From Sediminispirochaeta bajacaliforniensis DSM 16054 (GTDB taxonomy: Bacteria; Spirochaetota; Spirochaetia; DSM-16054; Sediminispirochaetaceae): a stretch of 64,000 nt of DNA. Below, piece by piece: positions 17,259 to 24,895 of this stretch. The notes under the pieces were generated by a model. That model did no database searches, was not told where the DNA came from, and was given only the letters and a program-made list of their open reading frames with translations. The stretch lies in the NCBI RefSeq assembly GCF_000378205.1, contig NZ_KB899409.1, positions 1 through 64,000 on the forward strand, read 5' to 3'. The number at the start of each line of letters is the position of its first letter. The first letter of the stretch is position 1. The position numbers and the translations under genes are program-made.

Positions 17259-17636
17259 CTACTCCTTCGCTTCGGAGCGTTCCGGCGGAGCCTCCATACG
17301 GCAGATCCCGTTGAAACGGCAACCGCTTTCCATGATAACGTCCGGTGCGGTGATATCACCATCCACCATGGCTGTGGAAAAAAGCTCAACCTTGGTGTGG
17401 GCAAACACATCACCCTTTACATAGCCTTTGACAGAGACGATATTGGCCTCTACCCGGGCCTCTACATAAGCCTTCTCATCAATATAGAGATCTCCGGTAG
17501 CTGCGATCTCGCCCTTCAGACGACCCTTGATCATGAGGCTGTCCGGAAAGCTTAAGGTACCGGAAAAATCAATATCCTCAGCAAGAATAGTTACAATATC
17601 ATTTTCATCGATGTCTCTGATATAGACGTCGGACAT
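17259..17636 (-). CDS. Bactofilin
   Basis: The 125-residue protein has the single bactofilin domain, a right-handed beta-helix that polymerises without nucleotide into cytoskeletal filaments. The repeating pattern of short strands is visible in DSLMIKGRLKGEIAATGDLYI, then VEANIVSVKGYVKGDV and AMVDGDITAPDVIM. A start at 17642 is also open, but GAGGAG sits one base before it and 7 bases before the ATG at 17636, so the latter is chosen. It leads the operon with a TPR protein and mtaB. Bactofilins affect cell shape and motility in spirochaetes. Confidence 0.9.
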   Translation of the reverse strand: MSDVYIRDIDENDIVTILAEDIDFSGTLSFPDSLMIKGRLKGEIAATGDLYIDEKAYVEARVEANIVSVKGYVKGDVFAHTKVELFSTAMVDGDITAPDVIMESGCRFNGICRMEAPPERSEAKE

Positions 17637-17665
17637 CAGCATACTCCTCGAAATAATACACCTAT

Positions 17666-17693
17666 CCTATAGGCGGCCCTGCGGGGCTGTCAA
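17666..17693 (-). promoter_or_regulatory. Promoter of bactofilin operon
   Basis: On the minus strand there is TTGACA (17688-17693), a 16-base spacer and TATAGG (17666-17671). The -35 hexamer overlaps the stop codon of tyrA, showing how compact the region is. Confidence 0.65.
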
Positions 17694-18445
17694 GGGCGAT
17701 CCGGTGGTAAATCGGCCTGAGCGAAAAGCGTCATGATCTGCTCGAGAGCACTGGTCAACTCCATTCGCATGCCATGAGTGTAGGGGTTGTAACGTTGCAG
17801 ATCAATAAAAAGCTGCAGCGGGTCGTTGCAGGTCTGTTCACGCACCTGCAAAAGTCTTTTATAGCCGCTGGTCGCTATCTCGCTTTCATGAAGATCCAAT
17901 TCGCCAAGTATTCTCCCGACAACATGGGTAATACCTTGGGTATAGGCCGCTTCCTTGTCATGCCGATCGGCAGTGATTTCAATAACACGAAGTCCCATCT
18001 TCGAAAAGTGATGCCTCCAAAAATCGACTTTTCCCTCATCGTCGCGGCCGGGGCAAAGAACCACGGGAAGGCCGTCCATTCCTTCAGATGCGGAGTCTGG
18101 GCCGAACATAGGATGGGAACCTGCGAAAGTACAGCCTCGAGGCAGGAGGCGTTCCATAGTCCGCAAAGGTTCGACTTTCACGGAACAGGTATCGAAGACA
18201 AGGGTATGTTTTCCGATTTTGGCAGCCGTATGCGATAAGACCTCTTCAAAAGAGCTTATGGCAACGCAATAAAAAAGGGTATTACAGGAAAGCACCTCAG
18301 CTTCCGACCCCGAAACGACACCTTCGGGAAGAGCACGTTTACTTCTGTTGTATCCAATGACCTTCAAGCCGCTTGCGGCAAGGCTTTTCGCCCAAAAAGA
18401 ACCGAAGCGACCCAGGCCATATATGCCTACGGTGTGTTCTACCAT
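17690..18445 (-). CDS. tyrA: Prephenate dehydrogenase-family protein
   Basis: This enzyme oxidises prephenate to 4-hydroxyphenylpyruvate with NAD(P) in tyrosine synthesis. The 251-residue chain begins with a Rossmann loop ([13 protein letters not shown]) and has the substrate motif SHPMFGPDS near residue 110. It ends with the helical dimerisation domain ([10 protein letters not shown] onward), and no ACT domain is present. The start at 18445 is chosen because the frame upstream adds only a short, non-conserved stretch. A -10 hexamer also lies 7 bases before this ATG. It is divergent from pta. Confidence 0.85.
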   Translation of the reverse strand: MVEHTVGIYGLGRFGSFWAKSLAASGLKVIGYNRSKRALPEGVVSGSEAEVLSCNTLFYCVAISSFEEVLSHTAAKIGKHTLVFDTCSVKVEPLRTMERLLPRGCTFAGSHPMFGPDSASEGMDGLPVVLCPGRDDEGKVDFWRHHFSKMGLRVIEITADRHDKEAAYTQGITHVVGRILGELDLHESEIATSGYKRLLQVREQTCNDPLQLFIDLQRYNPYTHGMRMELTSALEQIMTLFAQADLPPDRP

Positions 18446-18481
18446 ACCAGGCATACTACCCAGTTGAATCGCATCGCACAA
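18443..18481 (-). promoter_or_regulatory. Leaderless-type promoter of tyrA
   Basis: On the minus strand there is TTGTGC (18476-18481), a 17-base spacer and TAGTAT (18453-18458), ending 7 bases before the ATG at 18445. No Shine-Dalgarno is present. Transcription would begin on or one base before the start codon. Confidence 0.45.
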
Positions 18482-18515
18482 GCATCAGAAGGAAAAACCA
18501 AGAAGGAAAACAGAC

Positions 18516-18544
18516 TGTTCACCTCGTTGTATCTTTGGTATGAT
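18516..18544 (+). promoter_or_regulatory. Candidate promoter of pta
   Basis: TGTTCA (18516-18521), a 17-base spacer and TATGAT (18539-18544) with an extended-10 TG (TGG before the hexamer). The predicted leader of about 39 bases contains AAGGAG before the pta ATG. The same pair of hexamers precedes the hydrolase at 44681. Confidence 0.45.
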
Positions 18545-18589
18545 AATGGTCGTATCAGAAGATCAATCATTGCAAGGAGCAAAAATAAT

Positions 18590-19585
18590 ATGACGTTTGC
18601 CGAAAAGATGAAGGGAAAAGCAAAGAGCATGAAAAAAAGCCTGGTTCTCCCCGAGGGGACCGAGCTAAGGACTCTTAAGGCGGCGGGAGAGATTCTCAAA
18701 CAGGGCATTGCTTCCGCAGTAACGGTATTGGGGAAGGAAGCAGAGGTAACAAAAGCGGCACAACATGCAGGAGCCGATCTCTCCGGGGTCACTATTCTCG
18801 ATCCATCGAGTTCTTCCTATTTTGATGATTTTTCCGCAGAACTTTTTCAACTGCGCAAACATAAAGGCATGACTGAAGAAGAGGCGAAAAAGCAGATCCT
18901 TTTGCCGCTGAACTGGGGCGCAATGATGGTCCGCAAAGGAAAGGCGGATGCCATGGTTGCAGGTGCGGAAAACTCCACAGGGAATGTACTACGATCGGCC
19001 TTTACCATCATAAAAACAAAGCCGGGAGTCACATATGCCAGCAGCTGTTTCGTCATGTCGATGCAGGATAAGAGCTGGGGCGTCGATGGTAATCTGATTT
19101 TTGCCGACTGCGCGACAATTCCTGATCCCAGTGCCGAACAGCTGGCGGAGATTGCCATTGCCAGTAGTGAAAGTTGTCGAACATTCCTGGATGCCGAACC
19201 GGTGGTGGCATTGCTGAGTTTTTCGACCAAGGGTTCGGCAGAACATCCCAACGTCGACAAGGTCCGAGAAGCGCTGAAGATTGTTAAAGAAAAACGCCCC
19301 GATCTGAACATCGATGGTGAATTACAGGCGGACGCAGCATTGGTTCAGTCGGTTGCAGAGAAAAAGGCCCCGGGATCCAAGGTCGGAGGAAAAGCCAATG
19401 TCCTGGTTTTTCCCGATCTCCAGGCGGGAAATATCGGTTACAAACTGGTACAACGTTTGGCAGGAGCCGAAGCATTCGGTCCCGCACTTCAGGGCTTTGC
19501 GAAGCCGGTTAGCGATCTCTCAAGGGGATGCAGTGTGGAGGATATTGTCACCACCAGTGCTATTACCCTGGCTCAGGCAAAATAA
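18590..19585 (+). CDS. pta: Phosphate acetyltransferase
   Basis: This enzyme interconverts acetyl-CoA and acetyl phosphate, the step before acetate kinase in acetate fermentation. The 331-residue length matches the short form made of the PTA_PTB domain alone. Visible family motifs include [53 protein letters not shown] and the C-terminal [31 protein letters not shown] lies 10 bases before the ATG. An open frame extends upstream without similarity. No acetate kinase gene is adjacent. A long imperfect hairpin follows the stop. Confidence 0.95.
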   Translation: MTFAEKMKGKAKSMKKSLVLPEGTELRTLKAAGEILKQGIASAVTVLGKEAEVTKAAQHAGADLSGVTILDPSSSSYFDDFSAELFQLRKHKGMTEEEAKKQILLPLNWGAMMVRKGKADAMVAGAENSTGNVLRSAFTIIKTKPGVTYASSCFVMSMQDKSWGVDGNLIFADCATIPDPSAEQLAEIAIASSESCRTFLDAEPVVALLSFSTKGSAEHPNVDKVREALKIVKEKRPDLNIDGELQADAALVQSVAEKKAPGSKVGGKANVLVFPDLQAGNIGYKLVQRLAGAEAFGPALQGFAKPVSDLSRGCSVEDIVTTSAITLAQAK

Positions 19586-19596
19586 GAGAGGAGGCC

Positions 19597-19652
19597 GGCG
19601 AACAAAGACTCGTTCACAATCCGGGCTTCACTGCTCGGGATCTTGGTTCGCC
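19597..19652 (+). terminator. Long imperfect hairpin after pta
   Basis: GGCGAACAAAGA (19597-19608) pairs with TCTTGGTTCGCC (19641-19652) with one mismatch. The enclosed 32 bases can form a further short stem. The following DNA is T-rich but has no clean T-run. It could be the pta terminator or an mRNA 3' stabiliser. Confidence 0.45.
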
Positions 19653-19676
19653 ATTATTTGATATCTTTAGGTGTAT

Positions 19677-19706
19677 GCTTACGGCCCGCCTTCGGGCGGC
19701 GTAAGC
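19677..19706 (+). other. GC-rich hairpin upstream of TetR gene
   Basis: GCTTACG (19677-19683) and CCGCC pair with GGCGG and CGTAAGC (19700-19706) around a TTCG loop, with a 2-base bulge on the left arm. No T-run follows. It abuts the 16-base palindrome at 19705. It may be a second transcription barrier after pta or part of the regulatory region. Confidence 0.5.
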
Positions 19707-19746
19707 AATGACGTCATTGCCCAATAGAGAGTTTAGACGGGATAAC
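19705..19746 (+). promoter_or_regulatory. TetR-family operator and leaderless-type promoter
   Basis: A perfect 16-base palindrome, GCAATGACGTCATTGC, spans 19705-19720. It overlaps a -35-like TTGCCC (19717-19722). After an 18-base spacer comes GATAAC (19741-19746), ending 6 bases before the TetR ATG at 19753. Perfect palindromes of this size next to a tetR gene are typical autoregulatory operators. There is no Shine-Dalgarno before the ATG. Confidence 0.6.
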
Positions 19747-19752
19747 TACACA

Positions 19753-20337
19753 ATGAAAAAATCTTTTTCCAAAAGACAGCGACAGATCATCGAAGTTACC
19801 ATGAACCTGATTCAAGAGCAGGGTCTGGTTGCCGCAACAACACGAAATATTGCTGCAAAACTCCAGATCAAAGAGCCGAGTCTCTACCGACACTTTGCCA
19901 ATAAAAAGGCAATTTTCGAAGGAATGTGCGACGTAGTGGAAGAATATTATCATGACTTTGAAAATCAAATCGATACAATTCAGGGATCGCCTCTGGATAT
20001 CATCGGAAGCGCCTTTATCCTCCGAAGTAAGGTATTCAGCGAGCATCCTCATTTGGGCTTTCTGATTACAAACAGCGAACTGGTTTTCCAAGCCTATGGG
20101 GATCTAAGAAAACGCGTTGGGGAACTCAGAAAAAACGATTACACGGGAATCATAAAAGCAATAGGAGAGGGGCAGAGCCAGGGAATCATCCGAAAAGATC
20201 TGGCGACGGAGAATATTGCGGCCATGATAGGCGGTTCGTTTATCATCGCCTACCGCAACACAATCGACTACACTACCTCTCCTTTGAAGCGCTACAAGTC
20301 GGTATGGCAAGACCTACGAATAACGCTTGTTGCCTAG
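19753..20337 (+). CDS. TetR/AcrR-family transcriptional regulator
   Basis: The 194-residue protein has an N-terminal TetR helix-turn-helix (ATTRNIAAKLQIKEPSLYRHFANKKAIF, about residues 27-54) and a ligand-binding C-terminal domain without recognisable specificity. The ATG at 19753 is preferred over an upstream ATG at 19708 because residues 16 onward match the family. The upstream start would also place the operator inside the coding region. No target gene is adjacent: pta lies upstream and a convergent HEAT gene downstream. Autoregulation through the palindrome at 19705-19720 is likely; other targets are unknown. Confidence 0.88.
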   Translation: MKKSFSKRQRQIIEVTMNLIQEQGLVAATTRNIAAKLQIKEPSLYRHFANKKAIFEGMCDVVEEYYHDFENQIDTIQGSPLDIIGSAFILRSKVFSEHPHLGFLITNSELVFQAYGDLRKRVGELRKNDYTGIIKAIGEGQSQGIIRKDLATENIAAMIGGSFIIAYRNTIDYTTSPLKRYKSVWQDLRITLVA

Positions 20338-20361
20338 GCGGCGTTACGAAAACTAATGCAT

Positions 20362-20385
20362 GTTTTCATTAAACGTTTTCATTAA
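20362..20385. repeat. Short tandem direct repeat
   Basis: Two copies of GTTTTCATTAA (20362-20372 and 20375-20385) lie 13 bases apart between the TetR stop and the shared terminator. This is a low-complexity AT-rich stretch and may have no function. Confidence 0.35.
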
Positions 20386-20391
20386 TGCAAT

Positions 20392-20423
20392 AAAAAAGGG
20401 GCCCACACAACAGCCCCTTTTTT
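20392..20423. terminator. Bidirectional terminator between TetR and HEAT genes
   Basis: AAAAAAGGGGC pairs with GCCCCTTTTTT around a 10-base loop. The A-run on the left arm and the T-run on the right let it end both the plus-strand TetR transcript and the minus-strand HEAT operon. Confidence 0.88.
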
Positions 20424-20441
20424 GTTATGCCCTAATAACAG

Positions 20442-21644
20442 CTAAAGATTGAGCTTCTGAAGAGCAGCCTTTGCCTCTCTTCGCACGGACCCTTCCCAAA
20501 ATTCCGAAACGGTCACCATGGTAAGAGCTTCAAATCCGGCAGAACTGCCGGTCGATCCCAAGGCCTGGATGGTTGCCTTGGCAATCCGAAGAGAATCGCT
20601 CGCCCCATATTGCCGTCGCTCGGTTTGGTAACTGAGAAAAGAAGCAAGGGCCTTAGCAACCTCATCATCCTGAAAGCCGCCCATCGCATCGAGAAGCGTA
20701 AGCATCGTATCTTCTTCGAAGATTCTATTGGTCTGATATCCGATGAGCATCGATTCCATAGGCTCGGCCGCAGCAGGGTCCTTCGTCTGAAGTGTTCCGA
20801 TGGCACGGAGTGCCGACAGCCTGAGGCTCTTGAGCTCCCGCTTCTCTATTCCGTCCTTTGCCGTATAGCGAAGCCCTTCCTGCAGCGCAAAAGTCGCCAG
20901 CGAAGCCTTCGCCTCATCAGGAGCCTGAGAAGCAAGGCCGGCATCAAGGGCAGCCGTTTTTACCGAATACCGTTCGTTATTTTCCATGATGGAATGCAGC
21001 TGCTGTGTGGGGTCCTCCACAATGACCGCCAACGCCTGCTTTGCACGTTCCTTCACACCGCTGAGGGATGAATACCAGCCCATGGATGCAAAGAAGATAG
21101 GCTCGTATCCCTCTTCTGCCTTCAGACGCTCCAAGGCGAGTACAAGTGCATAGGCAAAGACCTCATTCGCCCGCTGATTCTCAAGTTCATCATAATTAAA
21201 ATTGAGGTTGCGCAGCATGGTTGCCATCTGCCCGGCATACTGACGTGCACCCATCTTGCCAAGCGCAATAACCGCTTCCCCTTTGAGAAAAGGATCATCG
21301 ACGGCCTCAACAACCTCCCAGGTGTAGGTTGCGGCTTGGGATGCCTTAAGGCGGCCGAGCTCTTTTACAATCATCTTGATTAGCTCATAGGCTTGCGTCT
21401 CTTCCGTGGCCGATCTTTGATTGCTGAGGTTTCTAACCTGCTCATCCAGGGCCGAAGTGAGAACAGGAATCATGTCTCGATCGTGCTGTTCCACGATGCT
21501 TTGCATGATTGCCAACTTATGGTCGACCGTCGATGCTCGTCCGTACAGACGTCCCCACACCGCGGTAACTTCGTTCGCACTCAGCGGCAAGACGGCCGAC
21601 AGAACAAACAAAACAGCTAATCCTCGAAAAACTTTGACGTTCAT
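20442..21644 (-). CDS. Secreted HEAT-repeat-like protein B
   Basis: The 400-residue protein has a signal peptide (MNVKVFRGLAVLFVLSAVLPLSA) and then only helical repeats. Examples with HEAT-like spacing are DPFLKGEAVIALGKMGARQY near 117-136 and SLRLSALRAIGTLQTKD near 275-291. It is likely a periplasmic scaffold. It resembles the HEAT protein at 24896 in length and layout and is probably a distant paralogue. It is the last gene of the minus-strand operon, 7 bases after the YwqK-like lipoprotein gene. The function is unknown. Confidence 0.78.
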   Translation of the reverse strand: MNVKVFRGLAVLFVLSAVLPLSANEVTAVWGRLYGRASTVDHKLAIMQSIVEQHDRDMIPVLTSALDEQVRNLSNQRSATEETQAYELIKMIVKELGRLKASQAATYTWEVVEAVDDPFLKGEAVIALGKMGARQYAGQMATMLRNLNFNYDELENQRANEVFAYALVLALERLKAEEGYEPIFFASMGWYSSLSGVKERAKQALAVIVEDPTQQLHSIMENNERYSVKTAALDAGLASQAPDEAKASLATFALQEGLRYTAKDGIEKRELKSLRLSALRAIGTLQTKDPAAAEPMESMLIGYQTNRIFEEDTMLTLLDAMGGFQDDEVAKALASFLSYQTERRQYGASDSLRIAKATIQALGSTGSSAGFEALTMVTVSEFWEGSVRREAKAALQKLNL

Positions 21645-21651
21645 TCCTACT

Positions 21652-22533
21652 TTACTCCTCTCCTACTGTCCTGGTTACGCTTCTTGCAATGTATGTTTTC
21701 GTGATCCGCTCCAAGACATTATCGGATGCATCCAGATAGGTAATCTCAACAGGCATCCCCTCTTCGTTGTTCCGATAAAGGGTTTTCCGGATTACGGTGC
21801 CGTTTTTTCTGTGTTCGATCTCCTCTACCAAAAGAGCATTTTCATATCGGTAGCTCGTATATGATTCAAGCTTTTTATCCTTGTCATACTGAGAACGTTT
21901 TACAAGAAGGCCATTTTCATATTCACTTTCGAACAGCTCTTCAAGACCGCCTGCAGGATTGTAATTCTCGGTGCTGCTGAGTCTGCCGCCTTCATAGTGA
22001 AAGAGTGTATAGGCAAGCAGTGCACCGCTGCCGTTGTAGACCTCCCACCGTGTTTTTCTTCCTTCCGCATCGTAATCCCAGTGGAGACGAGTCTGCAACT
22101 CGTCATTTTGATCAAAGAGCCGGTCCTCAACAAGGAGAGAGTTGTCATACGCATAACGGTGAGTTGAAGTCACTTCCCCCGCACCATTTTCGGTTCGTTC
22201 AGAGAGCAGCAACCCCTCTTTCCATTCATAGATTGTACGTTCCTGAAGCTTCTGCTCCGCATCATAGAGCAGGGACTCAAGCTTATTAGTTGTCGTTTCA
22301 TCGTACCTGTTTACCCGCCGTTCATCGGCCACCCCATCGGCAAACCACGATTGTTCCTCGCTTGCCAAGTAGACCGTTTCGGTAACAACGGCAGGTTTCT
22401 GCGCTTTCTCTTCTTTTATTGGCTCCGGTTGTGAAACGTCAGCCTCAGGAGCGGTTGCACATGCTGCAAACACCATGACAAACATTATGGCTGCCGAACC
22501 AAAAACAAGCTGCCGAATTGATCTTCTTTTCAT
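21652..22533 (-). CDS. YwqK/MORN-like repeat lipoprotein
   Basis: From the ATG at 22533, preceded by GGAGGGA, the 293-residue protein has lipobox FAACA (Cys about 24). From about residue 75 it carries repeated units of the form Y-x-NGLL...S-x-YD-x-x-GKL, e.g. YENGLLVKRSQYDKDKKLES and YENALLVEEIEHRKNGTV. Such repeats occur in the YwqK-type toxin-antitoxin-associated and MORN-like proteins and in RHS/YD proteins. Here they form a small surface or periplasmic beta-repeat domain. It lies between rsmA and the second HEAT gene. No toxin partner is visible. Confidence 0.75.
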   Translation of the reverse strand: MKRRSIRQLVFGSAAIMFVMVFAACATAPEADVSQPEPIKEEKAQKPAVVTETVYLASEEQSWFADGVADERRVNRYDETTTNKLESLLYDAEQKLQERTIYEWKEGLLLSERTENGAGEVTSTHRYAYDNSLLVEDRLFDQNDELQTRLHWDYDAEGRKTRWEVYNGSGALLAYTLFHYEGGRLSSTENYNPAGGLEELFESEYENGLLVKRSQYDKDKKLESYTSYRYENALLVEEIEHRKNGTVIRKTLYRNNEEGMPVEITYLDASDNVLERITKTYIARSVTRTVGEE

Positions 22534-22574
22534 TCCTACGTCCCTCCGCGTAAACTTAGAATTACCTTTCTCAA

Positions 22575-23456
22575 TCACAGTATATTCGAAGCGAATTTAC
22601 CGGTCAAATGGCTACAGGCCTTGGCAACCATTTCGACACTCACCTCCTCCCCTCTTTGCCCTAAACCGATACCAGCCTCCTCCGCCGCATTGAGAATAGC
22701 ATTTTTCCCCAACCTTGCGGCAAGAATTCCGCCGGAAAGTGAATTTCTGACGGTTTTTCTTCTATTTGCAAAAAGATCCTTGGCAAACGTCGAAGCCAAA
22801 CCAGCCGATAAACCGGAAAAACGATGATGAGGAACCATCTCGATAATGGCTGAGGTGACCTCGGGAACGGGAAAGAATGATCCGGGTTTTATTACGCCAG
22901 CGATACGAACATCCCATGAAAAGGCACAGATCATGGAAAAAGCGCCGTAACGTTTACTTCCGGGGGAAGCAGACATTCTTTCGGCTACCTCTTTTTGAAT
23001 GGTAAAAACCATTTTTCTCGGTTTTGCCTCCGCTTCGATAAGATCACCGATAAACGAGGCGGCACAGTTGTAGGGAAGATTACCGAAGATGAGAGAAGGA
23101 GGACCCAAACGCTTATAGGCCGGCTGCCAATTTTTCATGACATCCCCCTCTACTAATTCGAAACCGTCTACCATGGAGAAACGTTCTCGAAGAAAGGAGA
23201 TGAAGCCTCGGTCAATCTCAAACACCGTTATAGTGCGACACAGCCCCAGAATCATATGGGTCATGGCACCGAGACCAGGCCCTATTTCCCATACATGATC
23301 ATTCTTCGAAAGTTCAAGAAGCTTTACGATTTTTGAACGAACCCCCGGCGCAACGAGGAAATTCTGTCCGAAGCGTTTCTGCATGCTCAATCCCCGGACT
23401 TCCAGGAAAGCGGCAAGAGACGCGGGCGAATCGTAATCGAAAGGGTATTCCACCAT
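22575..23456 (-). CDS. rsmA: 16S rRNA A1518/A1519 dimethyltransferase
   Basis: RsmA dimethylates two adjacent adenines near the 3' end of 16S rRNA late in 30S assembly. The 293-residue protein has KRFGQNFLV (family start motif), the SAM loop EIGPGLGAMT near 57-66, FEIDRG, GDVM and the catalytic NLPYN near 125-129. The C-terminal part has ANRRKTVRNSL. The start at 23456 retains the usual 25 residues before GQNFL. It overlaps the ComEC-like frame by 143 bases, which is unusual; an ATG at 23384 would shorten that overlap. Confidence 0.93.
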   Translation of the reverse strand: MVEYPFDYDSPASLAAFLEVRGLSMQKRFGQNFLVAPGVRSKIVKLLELSKNDHVWEIGPGLGAMTHMILGLCRTITVFEIDRGFISFLRERFSMVDGFELVEGDVMKNWQPAYKRLGPPSLIFGNLPYNCAASFIGDLIEAEAKPRKMVFTIQKEVAERMSASPGSKRYGAFSMICAFSWDVRIAGVIKPGSFFPVPEVTSAIIEMVPHHRFSGLSAGLASTFAKDLFANRRKTVRNSLSGGILAARLGKNAILNAAEEAGIGLGQRGEEVSVEMVAKACSHLTGKFASNIL

Positions 23457-24765
23457 TATTAAAAAGATAGCGTAGCGACAGTGTGATGGTCAACAGAAGT
23501 GTGGCAAAGATCGCGGCAGTGTTGGGATCTTTGGGAAACACTGCAGGAAGCGAGGCACACAATTGTGCAAGTGAGAGCACAAAAGCCGCAAGGTGGTCTG
23601 AGAACACCGAACAGCATGCCAGAAGTGCGGAAAGCTTGGTAATGTGTAAGAAAAGCTGAACCAGGCCGCTCCAAATAAGAAGAAGAACAGGAAGGGAAAG
23701 GAGCACAGAAGCCGCAAGAGAGGCAGGACGCAGCTCCCCAAAGTAGAAAAAGAGGAGCGGAGCAGAGGCAAGAATCGCCGCTATAGAGGCGGCAAGAAGA
23801 GAAGAAAGGGCCGAAGGCAGCAAAAGGCCCCTCAGAATGTTATCGATAGGAGCAGCAAGGGTGAGGATTCCAAAAAGCGCAAGGTAGGAGAGTTGAAAAG
23901 AAAGTTCTGCCGGGCTTAAGGGGAAAATGACAATCTGCATAAGAAAGGTAAGCGTGAGGGCACGAAACGAAGAGCTTTTGCTCCAGAAGATTGTTCCCGC
24001 AAGGATAAAAAAGAAGAGGGCCCGCACAAGGGATGGGCGTAAGCCAACAAGAAACAGATAGAACGGCAAGAAGAGAAGCAACAGAACTTTCGCGTATCGC
24101 CTTCCCACAATGGGCCTGAGGAGAGAAAAGACCAAGGACGCAAGAATCCCGATGTGCATACCCGATAGGGCAAGGATATGGCTTGCCCCGGCCCTGCGGA
24201 AAAGCGTAAAGACAGGGCTCGAGGGATCACTTTTTCGCCCCAGAAGCAGGGCCTCCAAAAGGAGAGAGGCCCTCGGCGAGTCTGAAAAAAGCCTCGAAGC
24301 CGACCGGAAAAATGTATATCGTATACGCCTGCCGAGGCCGCAGTGGCGCGTCAAACGTAGCGTTGAAGATCGGGCAAGGGGCCGGTCTGTCTCATCGAAG
24401 GAGAGATCGAGGGATATCTCACATCCTGTCAAGGCCTGCCTGGCCATATCGCGGCAGTCCGGCACAAAAAGAGTACAGATGCCCCTCCCCGAGGCGATCG
24501 TACCGTCCCTGCCCCGCACAGAATCGATATGAAATTGAAGGAGGGCACCATCGGAAGCGGTAAGAACGGGGTCCCGGTAAAGGTATCCCTCAACCGATCG
24601 AAGCCGTGTCGGATCAATCCCCCAAGAAGGCATCAAGGATGTTCGGGTACGTACAGAGAGAAGTGCGGCCCCCGACCCCAAAAAAAGGAAAAGAAAAACC
24701 CTTCCTATCCGGTATGCCTTATCGGAGGCAAAAGAACGTAGAACAACGGAAAAAGCGGCACACAA
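23314..24765 (-). CDS. ComEC/Rec2-type competence membrane protein, lacking the C-terminal nuclease-like domain
   Basis: The frame has about 483 codons and many membrane segments. It carries the Competence domain signature FRRAGASHILALSGMHIGILASL near 190-212, then GLRPSLVRALFFF and LSFQLSYLALFGI. An OB-like stretch (DUF4131 type) lies near 55-130. ComEC forms the channel for single-stranded DNA uptake. The metallo-beta-lactamase-like domain normally at the C-terminus is absent. The first conventional start in frame is a TTG at 24765, but the same frame continues upstream as a membrane-like segment with no ATG, GTG or TTG (back to about 24890). An ATG at 24862 lies in another frame. Either a rare start or a small frameshift is present. 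The 3' end overlaps rsmA. Confidence 0.8.
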   Translation of the reverse strand: MCAAFSVVLRSFASDKAYRIGRVFLFLFLGSGAALLSVRTRTSLMPSWGIDPTRLRSVEGYLYRDPVLTASDGALLQFHIDSVRGRDGTIASGRGICTLFVPDCRDMARQALTGCEISLDLSFDETDRPLARSSTLRLTRHCGLGRRIRYTFFRSASRLFSDSPRASLLLEALLLGRKSDPSSPVFTLFRRAGASHILALSGMHIGILASLVFSLLRPIVGRRYAKVLLLLFLPFYLFLVGLRPSLVRALFFFILAGTIFWSKSSSFRALTLTFLMQIVIFPLSPAELSFQLSYLALFGILTLAAPIDNILRGLLLPSALSSLLAASIAAILASAPLLFFYFGELRPASLAASVLLSLPVLLLIWSGLVQLFLHITKLSALLACCSVFSDHLAAFVLSLAQLCASLPAVFPKDPNTAAIFATLLLTITLSLRYLFNNGGIPFRLRFARVSCRFPGSPGIEHAETLRTEFPRCAGGSFKNRKAS

Positions 24766-24895
24766 AAAGGGAAAGAGAAGAAAAAAGGGCCGGAAAACAT
24801 GAGATACGAGGAGGAACAGGACGGCCGAAGCGATTGCAGCAAGATCGCAAAGGAATTCCCATGACTCGTTCCGTCCTCTTCTTCGTACTATGGCT

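Noticed and set aside
19597-19706. Riboswitch or T-box-like RNA between pta and the TetR gene
   Set aside because: The two hairpins do not match any leader class I know and lie downstream of pta; terminator or stabiliser roles are simpler.
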